From Bacillota bacterium (lineage in GTDB: Bacteria; Bacillota; Limnochordia; Darwinibacteriales; Darwinibacteriaceae): 15,877 nucleotides of DNA. A model generated the notes under the pieces. That model was not told the DNA's origin. It searched no databases and saw only the letters and a list, made by a program, of their open reading frames with translations. Below are positions 7,870 to 15,877 of the stretch, piece after piece. Location of the stretch: contig JAAZLY010000030.1 in the NCBI GenBank assembly GCA_012799115.1, forward strand, positions 1 through 15,877. Direction: 5' to 3'. Made by a program: the position numbers and the translations under genes. Positions within the stretch are counted from its first letter, which is position 1, and each line of letters opens with the position of its first letter.

Positions 7870-7893
7870 TGCATAACCCCCAAAGATGAACCT

Positions 7894-9426
7894 TTAGTGT
7901 TTAAAGTGACGTACGCCCGTAAAAACCATGGCAATTCCATAGTGATCAGCCTTGGTAATGGAGTCTTGATCACGAATCGACCCCCCAGGCTGGATAATGG
8001 CTGTAATACCTGCTTTAGCAGCAAGTTCTACCGTATCGTCCATGGGGAAAAAGGCATCCGAAGCAAGAACGGCACCCTGAGCCTTAGCCTTGGCTTGCCG
8101 TAGAGCAATATCTGCTGCTCCGACCCGGTTCATTTGCCCAGCCCCAATCCCAAGGGTCATCTCTGCATCACTCACCACAATCGCGTTGGACTTTACATGC
8201 TTGCAGACCTTCCAGCCGAACTTGAGGGCTCGTAACTCTTCCTCGGATGGTGCACGCTTGGTCACAACCCGCAAGGACTCCTCGTCAAGGGGGCTATCAT
8301 CCATCGTCTGGACTAAGAGCCCGCCTGGAACTGAAACATAGCGTAGCTCCCCTTGCCCTCGCTCTGCTATGGGTAGCGTAAGGAGCCTTAGATTCTTCTT
8401 GTCTGCCAGGATCTCTAGAGCACCGGCAGAAAAGGACGGGGCAATGACGATCTCTAAGAAAATCTGGTGGAGCATCTTAGCGGTAGCAGTGTCCACTGGG
8501 CGATTTAAAGCCACGATTCCTCCAAAGATGGATACGGGATCGCTGGCAAAGGACCTAGAAAACGCCTCTTCGATGGTGCTACCTATCCCAACTCCGCAAG
8601 GATTCATATGTTTCACAGCTACCGCAGCGGGCTCGGAGAACTCCGCAACCAGTTCTAGGGCCGCAGCTGCATCATTAATGTTGTTATACGATAGTTCTTT
8701 GCCCTGAAGTTGCTGGGCCCGAGCTAGGGAATGATCCAGGGCCAATGGTGAACGATAGAAGGCAGCACGCTGCTGGGGGTTTTCACCGTAACGTAGACTC
8801 TGCTCTAACTCATAGGTTAGTGTCAGGCGTTCTGGGAATTCTTCCCCCGCTAGATCTGTTAAGTAATCTGCTACAAGGGCATCATAGGCTGCAGTGTGAC
8901 GAAAGACTTTGGCCGCAAGCTGGCGCCGCACTTCGCTCCGCACTCCACCATTTTTCAACTCTTCTACCACAAGGTTGTAGTCTTGCGGTTCACAGACCAC
9001 TGTCACATATTCGTGATTCTTCGCAGCAGATCGCAGCATCGCCGGACCGCCAATATCGATATTCTCGATCGCCTCCGCGACAGTACAGTCTGGCCGGGCA
9101 ATGGTAGCTTGAAATGGGTAGAGATTGGCGCAAACAAGCTCAATGGGAGAAATGTCGTGGGTCCTTAGTGTATCGAGATGGTCAGGCTCTTCTACCTTCG
9201 CAAGTAACCCCCCGTGAATTTTAGGATGGAGCGTCTTGACTCTGCCATCTAGAATTTCCGGGAACTCCGTAACGCTCGCCACATCGGTCACAGGCAGATT
9301 CGCCTCTCGAATAGCCTTAGCGGTTCCACCGGTAGAGAGCAACTCGAACTCAAGTTCAACTAACGCCCGGGCGAACTCGACGAGTCCATCTTTATTAGAA
9401 ACACTAATTAGTGCGCGTCTTGCCAT
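7894..9426 (-). CDS. purH: Bifunctional AICAR transformylase / IMP cyclohydrolase
   Basis: Catalyses the last two steps to IMP: formyl transfer from 10-formyl-THF to AICAR, then ring closure. I place the start at the ATG at 9426-9424 (MARRALISVSNKDG, 510 residues). AGGAGG (9440-9435) lies 8 bases before it, but only 2 before an in-frame ATG at 9432. The N-terminal MGS-like cyclohydrolase domain covers about 1-195, with STGGTAKAI, DGRVKTLHPKIHGGLL and GGPAMLRSAAKNH. The transformylase part contains RYGENPQQ (212-219) and the catalytic KHMNPCG motif (272-278), and ends in MVFTGVRHFKH as usual. It overlaps the end of purN by 23 bases. Confidence 0.97.
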   Translation of the reverse strand: MARRALISVSNKDGLVEFARALVELEFELLSTGGTAKAIREANLPVTDVASVTEFPEILDGRVKTLHPKIHGGLLAKVEEPDHLDTLRTHDISPIELVCANLYPFQATIARPDCTVAEAIENIDIGGPAMLRSAAKNHEYVTVVCEPQDYNLVVEELKNGGVRSEVRRQLAAKVFRHTAAYDALVADYLTDLAGEEFPERLTLTYELEQSLRYGENPQQRAAFYRSPLALDHSLARAQQLQGKELSYNNINDAAAALELVAEFSEPAAVAVKHMNPCGVGIGSTIEEAFSRSFASDPVSIFGGIVALNRPVDTATAKMLHQIFLEIVIAPSFSAGALEILADKKNLRLLTLPIAERGQGELRYVSVPGGLLVQTMDDSPLDEESLRVVTKRAPSEEELRALKFGWKVCKHVKSNAIVVSDAEMTLGIGAGQMNRVGAADIALRQAKAKAQGAVLASDAFFPMDDTVELAAKAGITAIIQPGGSIRDQDSITKADHYGIAMVFTGVRHFKH

Positions 9427-10000
9427 TTGCATTGCCTCCTGTGAAAATCTGTTTTAGGACCTTGGGATATAAGTGATGTTCTAAGGCATGAATTCTACCT
9501 TCCAGACTCCTTCGGTCCTCCCCTGGATTCACCGATATCCGCTCTTGGGCAATAATGGGTCCTGTATCCATACCTTCATCAACATAATGTATCGTTACGC
9601 CGGTCTCTGTAACTTCGGCTGCTAGCGCCTGACCAATTGCATCCTTGCCGGGAAAAAGGGGTAGGAGCGAGGGATGAATATTGATGATCCGCTCTGGATA
9701 GGGTGCAAGGAGAGTTGGACCAATCAGGCGCATGAAGCCTGCTAACACGAGGTACTCTATCTGGAGTTCCAGCAGTTTTTCTAGTATGATTGCTTCGTAT
9801 TGGGACCTACTCTCATAGTCTGCTGGACTCAGAACCAATGTTTCAATCGCTGCCTCCTCTGCCCTTGTGAGTGCGTAGCAGCCCCTCCGGTCCGAAACGA
9901 CAAGCTCAATACGGGCAGGAAGCTCTCCCTTGGCACTAGCATCAATCAAGGCCTGTAGATTCGACCCCTGACCCGATGCAAATACCGCAATCTTGGTCAT
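9404..10000 (-). CDS. purN: Phosphoribosylglycinamide formyltransferase, folate-dependent
   Basis: Third step of purine synthesis: transfers formyl from 10-formyl-THF to GAR. The 198 residues match the usual length (about 190-210). The Rossmann-type start contains the phosphate-binding SGQGSNLQAL (9-18). The catalytic residues of the family are present: Asn107 and His109 in INIHPSLLP, and Asp145 in VDEGMDTGPII. The start overlaps the purM stop as ATGA, and the 3' end overlaps purH, so the three genes are probably translationally coupled. The product needs folate one-carbon units, unlike the formate-dependent PurT, which is not seen in the window. Confidence 0.97.
   Translation of the reverse strand: MTKIAVFASGQGSNLQALIDASAKGELPARIELVVSDRRGCYALTRAEEAAIETLVLSPADYESRSQYEAIILEKLLELQIEYLVLAGFMRLIGPTLLAPYPERIINIHPSLLPLFPGKDAIGQALAAEVTETGVTIHYVDEGMDTGPIIAQERISVNPGEDRRSLEGRIHALEHHLYPKVLKQIFTGGNANGKTRTN
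9435..9441 (-). promoter_or_regulatory. Ribosome binding site that decides the purH start
   Basis: CAGGAGG read on the - strand lies inside the 3' end of purN. The spacing is 2 bases to an upstream ATG (9432) and 8 to the ATG at 9426, so the second is the likelier start and removes two residues (Met-Gln) from the longest reading frame. Confidence 0.75.
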
Positions 10001-11022
10001 ACCAAGCGAACCCCCTCACCTTGTGTCACTTCTCCTATATGGTAAATGGCTTCCCCCAGCTTCTGATAATGGCTCAGGATTTCCGTAGCATGGGTAGGAC
10101 TTGTCGCTAGGACCATACCTATCCCCATATTAAAGACGTTATACATCTCCCTTGAGGGAATCGCACCTAACTTCTCCACAAGTCCAAAGATGCTCGGTCT
10201 AGGCCAGGAGTCCAGCGATATGGCTGCACCGAGCCCGGCAGGGAGCATTCGGGGTATATTCTCAATAAAGCCCCCACCTGTGATGTGCGCCATGCCCTTG
10301 ATTTTCTTCTCCTTCAGGAGGGGCAAGAGAGGCTTCACATAGATCTTTGTCGGCTCCAAGAGTTCCTCGCCAAGAGTTCGGCCAAGCTCGGGCACATAGG
10401 TACCTAGAGACATCTGATGCTTTGTCAGTAATACATTGCGGACCAAAGAGTAACCATTGCTGTGCAAACCGCTTGAAGGCAGGCCCAGAAGGATATCACC
10501 TGCAACAAGGCTTGAACCATCCACTAAGTCCTCTTTTTCGCATGCCCCCACTGCAAATCCCGCCAGGTCATATTCTCCTTCCCCGTAGAGGCCAGGCATC
10601 TCCGCCGTCTCACCACCTATGAGGACACATCCTGCCTGTACACAGCCCTCTGCCACTCCCGCAACGATGGCTTCGCTCCTTTGCGGATCGTTCTTTCCAC
10701 AGGCAATGTAGTCAAGGAAAAATAAGGGTTCGGCCCCTTGAACCACAACATCATTGACACACATGGCTACAGCGTCAATTCCAATACTGTCATGTTTGTC
10801 CAACATAAAGGCGATCATAATCTTGGTTCCTACTCCATCGGTACCTGAGACCAAGACAGGGTGCCTATAACCCAAAGAACCCAGATCAAAGAGACCGCCA
10901 AAGCCTCCCACACCACCTAGAACCCCTAAACGTTTGGTTCTTTGGATATGCTTCTTGATTCGATCTACCGTCTCGTAACCTGCCTCCAGGTTAACTCCCG
11001 CTTGCTTGTAGGCATCGGACAC
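9997..11022 (-). CDS. purM: Phosphoribosylformylglycinamidine cyclo-ligase (AIR synthetase)
   Basis: Fifth step: ATP-dependent closure of the imidazole ring to give AIR. The reading frame is open upstream to an ATG at 11133, but the first 37 residues of that version do not look like PurM and would overlap purF by 143 bases. A GTG at 11022-11020 gives the family start SDAYKQAGVNLEAG and a normal 341 residues, with GGGGAGG 9 bases upstream. ATP-binding and family motifs are GTDGVGTKI (60-68), CVNDVVVQGAEPL (88-100) and GGETAEMPG (136-144). With the GTG start it overlaps purF by 32 bases; it overlaps purN by 4. Confidence 0.96.
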   Translation of the reverse strand: MSDAYKQAGVNLEAGYETVDRIKKHIQRTKRLGVLGGVGGFGGLFDLGSLGYRHPVLVSGTDGVGTKIMIAFMLDKHDSIGIDAVAMCVNDVVVQGAEPLFFLDYIACGKNDPQRSEAIVAGVAEGCVQAGCVLIGGETAEMPGLYGEGEYDLAGFAVGACEKEDLVDGSSLVAGDILLGLPSSGLHSNGYSLVRNVLLTKHQMSLGTYVPELGRTLGEELLEPTKIYVKPLLPLLKEKKIKGMAHITGGGFIENIPRMLPAGLGAAISLDSWPRPSIFGLVEKLGAIPSREMYNVFNMGIGMVLATSPTHATEILSHYQKLGEAIYHIGEVTQGEGVRLV

Positions 11023-12391
11023 TCGCTTCAACCTCCCCGGTAGGATATTCTCCGGTAAAACATGCCAGGCAAAGACCGCAATCAAACACCTCTGCCATCT
11101 TCTCGACGCTGAGGAAGCCAAGAGAGTCAGCACCGATCAAGACCCGCATCTCCTCTACATCATGGTGAGCGGCCACGAGTTCATCTGTGCTCAGGGTATC
11201 CATGCCATAATAGCAGGGGTGCTGAATGGTCGGAGAGGCAATTAGAACGTGCACTTCAGTGGCCCCCGCCTCCCTCAAGAGACTCGTAATCCGCCTACTT
11301 GTTGTACCTCGTACACAGGAGTCATCTACCATGACGACTCTTTTCCCTTCCACCACGCCCCGGACAGCAGAGAGTTTCAGCTTGACACCCTGTTCCCTCA
11401 AGGATTGGGAGGGCTCGATGAAAGTACGGCCGATATAGCGGCTCTTTATGAGACCCAATTCATAGGGGATTCCTGTAACCTCGGCATAACCAATGGCCGC
11501 AGAAAGGCTTGAGTCTGGAACCCCTGTCACGACATCAGCATCGATAGGATACTCCCGGGCTAGGGCCTTACCCAGCTTCTTCCGGGCAGTATGGACATTC
11601 ATTCCCCAAAGGTTACTATCAGGTCGTGAGAAGTAGATATATTCCATGGAACATAGGGCCTGCCGTCTGGGCTCAGAGAAGATCTGACCCCTGACGCCCC
11701 TGGCATCAATGGTAATGAACTCACCAGGTTTCACATCCCGCAGGTACTTGGCCCCGATCAAATCAAAGGCACAAGTTTCTGATGCGACCACATATCCTTC
11801 GCCCAGGCTTCCCAAGGCTAGTGGCTTTAGACCATAGGGATCCAGTGCTACATAGAGGGCATCCTCAGTGAGGATGACAAAGGCATAGGAACCCTCAAGT
11901 TGCCTCAGGGCTGTCATCATGCGGTCTGCGAAGGAATCTCCTGTTCCCCTTCGTTTAGCCAGATGAGCTAAGATTTCTGCATCTGCGGCAGTCTGGAAGA
12001 TGCTACCTTCTTCCTCGAGTACCACACGTAAGTCATATGCGTTCGTCAGACTGCCATTGTGGGCAATGGCGAGATCGCCGTTTTGCGAACGAAACAGCAG
12101 AGGCTGCACATTCTCAAATCCATTCACGCCGCCGATGGAATAGCGGACATGACCGATGGCATGGCTGCCCTGAAGCTTCTCCATACATTCTGCGCTGAAT
12201 ACATCGGTCACCAAACCCTGTCCTTTACGGATCCGGAGGGTCTCACCATCGGTGACCACAATGCCCGCACCTTCCTGACCCCGGTGTTGCAGGCTATGAA
12301 GCGCGTAATAGGTGATCTGGGCTGCCCTAGGGTGATTCCAGACCCCAAAGACGCCGCATTCCTCATTTAGGCCCCTGAGCTCAGTAAGCAT
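10991..12391 (-). CDS. purF: Amidophosphoribosyltransferase (glutamine PRPP amidotransferase)
   Basis: First committed step of purine synthesis: makes phosphoribosylamine from PRPP and glutamine, and is the usual point of feedback inhibition by nucleotides. The 466 residues begin with an 11-residue propeptide (MLTELRGLNEE) before Cys12, which becomes the N-terminal nucleophile after self-cleavage, as in B. subtilis. The glutaminase domain has HSLQHRGQEGAGI (32-44) and HNGSLTNA (111-118). The PRPP-binding loop is VVMVDDSCVRGTTS (352-365), with Cys359 where Ile is common. Cys247, Cys393, Cys441 and Cys444 (CLACF) match the four [4Fe-4S] ligands of the Bacillus enzyme. The ribosome binding site GGAAAGGAG lies 7 bases before the ATG. 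The gene overlaps purL by 25 bases and purM by 32. Confidence 0.97.
   Translation of the reverse strand: MLTELRGLNEECGVFGVWNHPRAAQITYYALHSLQHRGQEGAGIVVTDGETLRIRKGQGLVTDVFSAECMEKLQGSHAIGHVRYSIGGVNGFENVQPLLFRSQNGDLAIAHNGSLTNAYDLRVVLEEEGSIFQTAADAEILAHLAKRRGTGDSFADRMMTALRQLEGSYAFVILTEDALYVALDPYGLKPLALGSLGEGYVVASETCAFDLIGAKYLRDVKPGEFITIDARGVRGQIFSEPRRQALCSMEYIYFSRPDSNLWGMNVHTARKKLGKALAREYPIDADVVTGVPDSSLSAAIGYAEVTGIPYELGLIKSRYIGRTFIEPSQSLREQGVKLKLSAVRGVVEGKRVVMVDDSCVRGTTSRRITSLLREAGATEVHVLIASPTIQHPCYYGMDTLSTDELVAAHHDVEEMRVLIGADSLGFLSVEKMAEVFDCGLCLACFTGEYPTGEVEASVRCLQASGS
11032..11038 (-). promoter_or_regulatory. Ribosome binding site that decides the purM start
   Basis: GGGGAGG on the - strand, within the last codons of purF, sits 9 bases before a GTG at 11022. 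No comparable sequence was noted before the longer ATG at 11133. It supports the GTG start and coupled translation with purF. Confidence 0.75.
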
Positions 12392-14583
12392 GGTATGGCT
12401 CCTTTCCAGGCCTGGATCAACTGCTCGGCATCTAGGGTTAGGTGCTGCTTCCCTTCGGACAGAATCTCAAGTACTGGTTCTGCCGTCACCCTGCCTATGA
12501 AGCGAGCATCGCCGAGGGCCTCGAATTTCTCCTGATTCTCGGGTGATACCGCCACCAAGAAGCGAGATTGGGACTCGCTAAAGAGCTCGCAGACCAAATC
12601 GGTGCCAAGTGTGAGTGAGGCACCTAGAGAGCCATCGGCAATACACTCCGTTACCGCAACTGCCAGACCGCCTTCGGCGAGATCGGTGCACGACTGTAGG
12701 AGCCCGGCTGCAATCGCTTCCCGGATTTGCCTTTGTACTCTCTTTTCTCGTTCTAGGTCTAACTGCGGTGGACGACCAAAAATGTCACCGGTCAAGAGTT
12801 TCTGCAGCTCGCTACCGCCAAATTCCCCTTCGGTAGTGCCCACCAAGTAAATTGCATCGCCTGCCTGCTTGAAATCCTTTGTCGTGATCAGAGAGCGCTC
12901 TGCAACTAAGCCCACCATCCCAATAATCGGTGTGGGATAAATGGCTTCGCCATCGGTCTCGTTAGAGAGGGAAACATTGCCCCCAATTACCGGCGTTCCT
13001 AGAGCCTGACAGGCATCACTAATACCGGCAAGGGATCGCTTGATCTGCCAGAAGATCTCCGGCTTGTAGGGACTGCCAAAGTTCAGACCATCTGTAATGG
13101 CCAAGGGCTCGCCACCAGAGCTCACAATATTCCGAGCTGCTTCAGCAACAGCAATGGCACCTCCCACGTACGGATCGAGGTAGGTGTAACGGGAGTTGCA
13201 GTCTGTCGTTAACGCCAAGGCTTTGTCGCTATCGGGTACCGCCACAACCGCTGCGTTAGAGCCTGGGCCAATGAGTGTTTCTTGATCCTGGTCAAACTGG
13301 TCATAGATCCAGGCTTTACTGGCCACAGTTGGACTGGCCAAGAGGCGTAAGAACGTACTCTTTAAGTCTGGGACATCAGGGCAATAAGGCTCCATAGCCT
13401 GAAACTCACCATATGAGGCGGGTTCTGCCGACAAACGCTGGTAGACTGGGGCATCATCAACCAAGGCAGTTACGGGTACCTCAGCGCGTACTTCACCAAG
13501 GTGTAAGAGACGTAGATTTCCATCTCCAGTCACTTTTCCAATGACGCAAGCTTCAAGCTCATGTCCCTCGAAGATATCGATGATCTCCTGCTCCCGTCCC
13601 TTCTCCACCACAAGCAACATTCGCTCTTGTGACTCAGAGAGCATCATCTCATACGCAGTCATGTTCTCTTCACTTTGGGGCACTAAGTCCAGGTTTAACT
13701 CAATACCGGTTCCTGCCTTACTGGCCATCTCCGCTGATGAACTCGTCAGGCCTGCTGCTCCCATGTCCTGGATACCTACAAGTGCGGACGATCGTACAAC
13801 ATCTAAGCAGCTTTCCATTAGACGTTTACCTATCTCAGGATATCCCACTTGCAGCGCCACAGGCTCGTCTTGCTCATCGCTGGCAAACTCCACCGAGGCA
13901 AAGGTGGCACCATGAATGCCATCGCGCCCGGTAGGTGCCCCAGCATATATTACCGAGTTGCCTATTCCCAAAGCTTGTCCCTTTTGTACACCGTCATGTT
14001 CCACGAGTCCAACAGCCATAGCGTTCACTAGAGGGTTTTGCTCATAGCACAGATCAAACTGTACTTCTCCTCCTACGGTCGGTACACCGATGGTGTTACC
14101 ATAGCCCGCAATCCCTGCCACAATTTGCCGAAACAAATACTCCGTACGCTCCCCTTCAAGTTCTCCGAGGCGCAGGGAGTTTAGGACAGCAATAGGCTTC
14201 GCTCCCATGGAAAAGACATCACGCAAGATGCCGCCCACCCCAGTTGCAGCACCGTGGTAAGGTTCAACGGCTGAAGGGTGATTATGGCTTTCAATCTTGA
14301 AGACTACTGCTTGTCCATCACCAATATCCACTACACCTGCCCCTTCACCGGGACCTTGGAGCACCTGCGGACCGGTGGTTGGCAAGGTTTTTAGAAGAGG
14401 TTTCGAGTTCTTGTAACTGCAATGCTCCGACCAAAGAACCGAAAAAAGACCCGTCTCGGTGTAATTGGGCAGGCGCCCGATGAGCTTGATGATCAGCTCA
14501 TACTCTTCGTCCGTTAATCCCATTCCAGAATACAACTTCTCGTCTTGAACCTCTTGAGCACTTGGTTGATAGCGTCTCTCCAT
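12367..14583 (-). CDS. purL: Phosphoribosylformylglycinamidine synthase subunit II (small PurL)
   Basis: Fourth step: ATP-dependent amidation of FGAR to FGAM, in complex with the glutaminase PurQ and the small subunit PurS. At 738 residues it is the short Bacillus-type PurL without a fused glutaminase domain. Motifs seen are WSEHCSYKNSK with catalytic-type His54 (51-61), VLQGPGEGAG (74-83), SHNHPSAVEPYHGAATGVGG (99-118), GRDGIHGATFAS (219-230), SESQERMLLVVE (316-327) and GGNVSLSNE (534-542). The ATG at 14583 has GGGGG 7 bases upstream, directly after the purB stop (12-base gap). The 3' end overlaps purF. Neither purS nor purQ is next to it, although the enzyme should need both. Confidence 0.97.
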   Translation of the reverse strand: MERRYQPSAQEVQDEKLYSGMGLTDEEYELIIKLIGRLPNYTETGLFSVLWSEHCSYKNSKPLLKTLPTTGPQVLQGPGEGAGVVDIGDGQAVVFKIESHNHPSAVEPYHGAATGVGGILRDVFSMGAKPIAVLNSLRLGELEGERTEYLFRQIVAGIAGYGNTIGVPTVGGEVQFDLCYEQNPLVNAMAVGLVEHDGVQKGQALGIGNSVIYAGAPTGRDGIHGATFASVEFASDEQDEPVALQVGYPEIGKRLMESCLDVVRSSALVGIQDMGAAGLTSSSAEMASKAGTGIELNLDLVPQSEENMTAYEMMLSESQERMLLVVEKGREQEIIDIFEGHELEACVIGKVTGDGNLRLLHLGEVRAEVPVTALVDDAPVYQRLSAEPASYGEFQAMEPYCPDVPDLKSTFLRLLASPTVASKAWIYDQFDQDQETLIGPGSNAAVVAVPDSDKALALTTDCNSRYTYLDPYVGGAIAVAEAARNIVSSGGEPLAITDGLNFGSPYKPEIFWQIKRSLAGISDACQALGTPVIGGNVSLSNETDGEAIYPTPIIGMVGLVAERSLITTKDFKQAGDAIYLVGTTEGEFGGSELQKLLTGDIFGRPPQLDLEREKRVQRQIREAIAAGLLQSCTDLAEGGLAVAVTECIADGSLGASLTLGTDLVCELFSESQSRFLVAVSPENQEKFEALGDARFIGRVTAEPVLEILSEGKQHLTLDAEQLIQAWKGAIPCLLSSGA

Positions 14584-14595
14584 GGTTGATCCCCC

Positions 14596-15877
14596 TTATA
14601 ATCCTAAACGATCGAAGATTTCGTCTACATACTTCAGGTGATACTTCGTATCAAAGCAAGCTTGAATCTCTTCTGGGGTGAGAAACTCCCCTACCTTGGA
14701 ACTGGCAAGCAAGAGTGGCAAGAACGGACTCTGGGTACTCCAAGCCTCCATAGCCAAGGGCTGAACAATTCCATACGCTTCTTCCCTGGTAAGACCTTGG
14801 TCAATGAGGGCTAACATTACCTGCTGAGAAAACACCAAACCCAGAGAATGATCCATGTTCTTTTGCATCATCTCTGGGAAGACTGTAAGCTCGTTGATAA
14901 TCTTCGCAAAGCGATTCAGGAGATAGTTGAGTAAAATGGTGGCATCAGGAATGATCACGCGCTCGGCCGATGAGTGGGAGATATCCCTCTCATGCCATAG
15001 AGCAACATTCTCGTAGGCTGTAACCATATAACCACGCATCACTCTAGCTAGACCCGTTACATTCTCCGAACCGATGGGATTGCGCTTATGGGGCATGGCT
15101 GAAGAACCTGTTTGCCCAGGTGAAAAGTACTCCTCTACCTCTCGCACTTCACTTTTCTGTAGGGCACGGACTTCTGTGGCAAACTTTTCTAGGGATGTCG
15201 CGATTAAGGCCAGGGTGCCCAGATAGTGGGCATGGCGATCTCGTTGGAGGGTCTGGGTGGAAATCCTTGCCGCCTGTAAGCCGAGTTTCTCGCAAACATA
15301 CTGTTCCACAAAGGGATCAATATTGGCATAGGTACCAACAGCCCCTGAAATCTTACCCACTTCAATACCTTCCGCAGCTGCTTCAAAGCGCTGGAGATTA
15401 CGCCCCATTTCTTCATACCAGAGGGCAAGTTTCAGACCAAAGGTCGTAGGCTCCGCATGAATACCATGGGTCCGTCCCATCATGACCGTGTATTTATGCT
15501 CTTTAGCTCTATCTTTAAGAACCGCCCTAAAGTGCTCCAAATCACGACGTAAGATGACATTTGCTTGCTTAATCAGGTACGAGTTAGCGGTGTCTACCAC
15601 ATCGGTGGATGTCAGGCCGTAATGAACCCATTTTCGCTCCTCGCCAAGGGATTCTGAGACCGAACGAGTGAAGGCTACTACATCATGCCTGGTCTGCTCT
15701 TCAATCTCCCGAATCCGTTTTAGGTCGAAGCGCGCGTTCTTTCGCATCGCCTCCACATCTTCTTTGGGAATAACCCCTAGTTCTGCCCAGGCCTCACAGG
15801 CCAGAAGCTCGACTTCTAGCCAAGCCTGAAAGCGGTTTTCTTCTGTCCAAATAGCCTTAAGTTCAGGTCTAGTATAA
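14596..15877 (-). CDS. purB: Adenylosuccinate lyase (5' partial, a few codons missing)
   Basis: Acts twice in purine synthesis: cleaves SAICAR to AICAR plus fumarate, and adenylosuccinate to AMP plus fumarate. The frame runs from the right edge (first full codon 15876-15874, Tyr) to 14596. It shows 426 residues beginning YTRPELKAIWTEENRF, so only about four residues (a family-typical Met-Ile-x-Arg) are cut off. The GTG at 15756 is an internal valine, since clear PurB sequence continues upstream. Key motifs, counted from the visible start, are LTSTDVVDT (88-96), GRTHGIHAEPTTFG (134-147) and the lyase signature loop SSAMPHKRNPIGSEN (258-272), which carries the catalytic serine. It is the first visible gene of the purine operon; the promoter or further upstream genes lie outside. 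Confidence 0.96.
   Translation of the reverse strand, partial: YTRPELKAIWTEENRFQAWLEVELLACEAWAELGVIPKEDVEAMRKNARFDLKRIREIEEQTRHDVVAFTRSVSESLGEERKWVHYGLTSTDVVDTANSYLIKQANVILRRDLEHFRAVLKDRAKEHKYTVMMGRTHGIHAEPTTFGLKLALWYEEMGRNLQRFEAAAEGIEVGKISGAVGTYANIDPFVEQYVCEKLGLQAARISTQTLQRDRHAHYLGTLALIATSLEKFATEVRALQKSEVREVEEYFSPGQTGSSAMPHKRNPIGSENVTGLARVMRGYMVTAYENVALWHERDISHSSAERVIIPDATILLNYLLNRFAKIINELTVFPEMMQKNMDHSLGLVFSQQVMLALIDQGLTREEAYGIVQPLAMEAWSTQSPFLPLLLASSKVGEFLTPEEIQACFDTKYHLKYVDEIFDRLGL

Noticed and set aside
7870..7893. Possible regulatory element between purH and purD
   Set aside because: Only 24 bases with a G-rich ribosome binding site; no hairpin or promoter seen.
11023..11133. N-terminal extension of purM from the ATG at 11133
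   Set aside because: The 37 extra residues do not resemble PurM and lie over the purF 3' end; a GTG with a good ribosome binding site fits better.
15754..15756. GTG as the start of purB
   Set aside because: Clear PurB sequence (TRPELKAIWTEENRF, WLEVELLACEAWAELGVIP) continues in frame upstream to the window edge.
1..15877. CRISPR arrays, tRNA or rRNA genes, insertion sequences, purine riboswitch
   Set aside because: None seen on reading both strands; coding density is near complete, and a riboswitch would be expected upstream of the purine operon, beyond the right edge.

Overview
The window is a piece of a bacterial chromosome with two convergent operons and almost no non-coding DNA. Protein details point to Bacillota (Firmicutes). 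PurF has the Bacillus-type 11-residue propeptide and Fe-S cysteines. PurB and PurL closely resemble their Bacillus subtilis counterparts from memory. PurL is the small type that works with PurS and PurQ. The lineage below phylum cannot be fixed by eye; an anaerobic or thermophilic environmental group is possible, but that is a guess.

Left half (1-6590, + strand): an oligopeptide/dipeptide-type ABC importer operon. It holds a substrate-binding protein cut by the left edge, two inner-membrane permeases (OppB- and OppC-type), two ATPases (OppD- and OppF-type) and a 79-residue two-helix membrane protein of unknown function. A strong hairpin between the binding protein and the permeases probably limits read-through or protects the upstream mRNA. 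The remaining genes overlap or nearly touch, so they are almost certainly co-translated. The system is not a standard Opp. The visible binding protein looks like the tail of one SBP_bac_5 unit, followed by the first lobe of a second unit and a C-terminal beta-rich domain. The OppC-type permease carries an extra extracytoplasmic domain of about 180 residues between its first two helices.

Right half (6601-15876, - strand): a purine biosynthesis operon, in transcription order purB, purL, purF, purM, purN, purH, purD. Genes overlap by 4 to 32 bases or are separated by 12 to 24 bases. Together they cover most steps from PRPP to IMP, plus adenylosuccinate lyase. purC, purS and purQ, which lie between purB and purL in Bacillus, are absent from that position, so PurL's partners must be encoded elsewhere. 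The operon promoter and any purine riboswitch or PurR site would lie beyond the right edge.

The operons meet at a 10-bp perfect hairpin (6591-6613) that can serve as a terminator in both directions. Its 3-base loop is the purD stop codon. No RNA genes, mobile elements, CRISPR arrays or long intergenic regions were seen. The largest non-coding gap is 99 bases (1758-1856).
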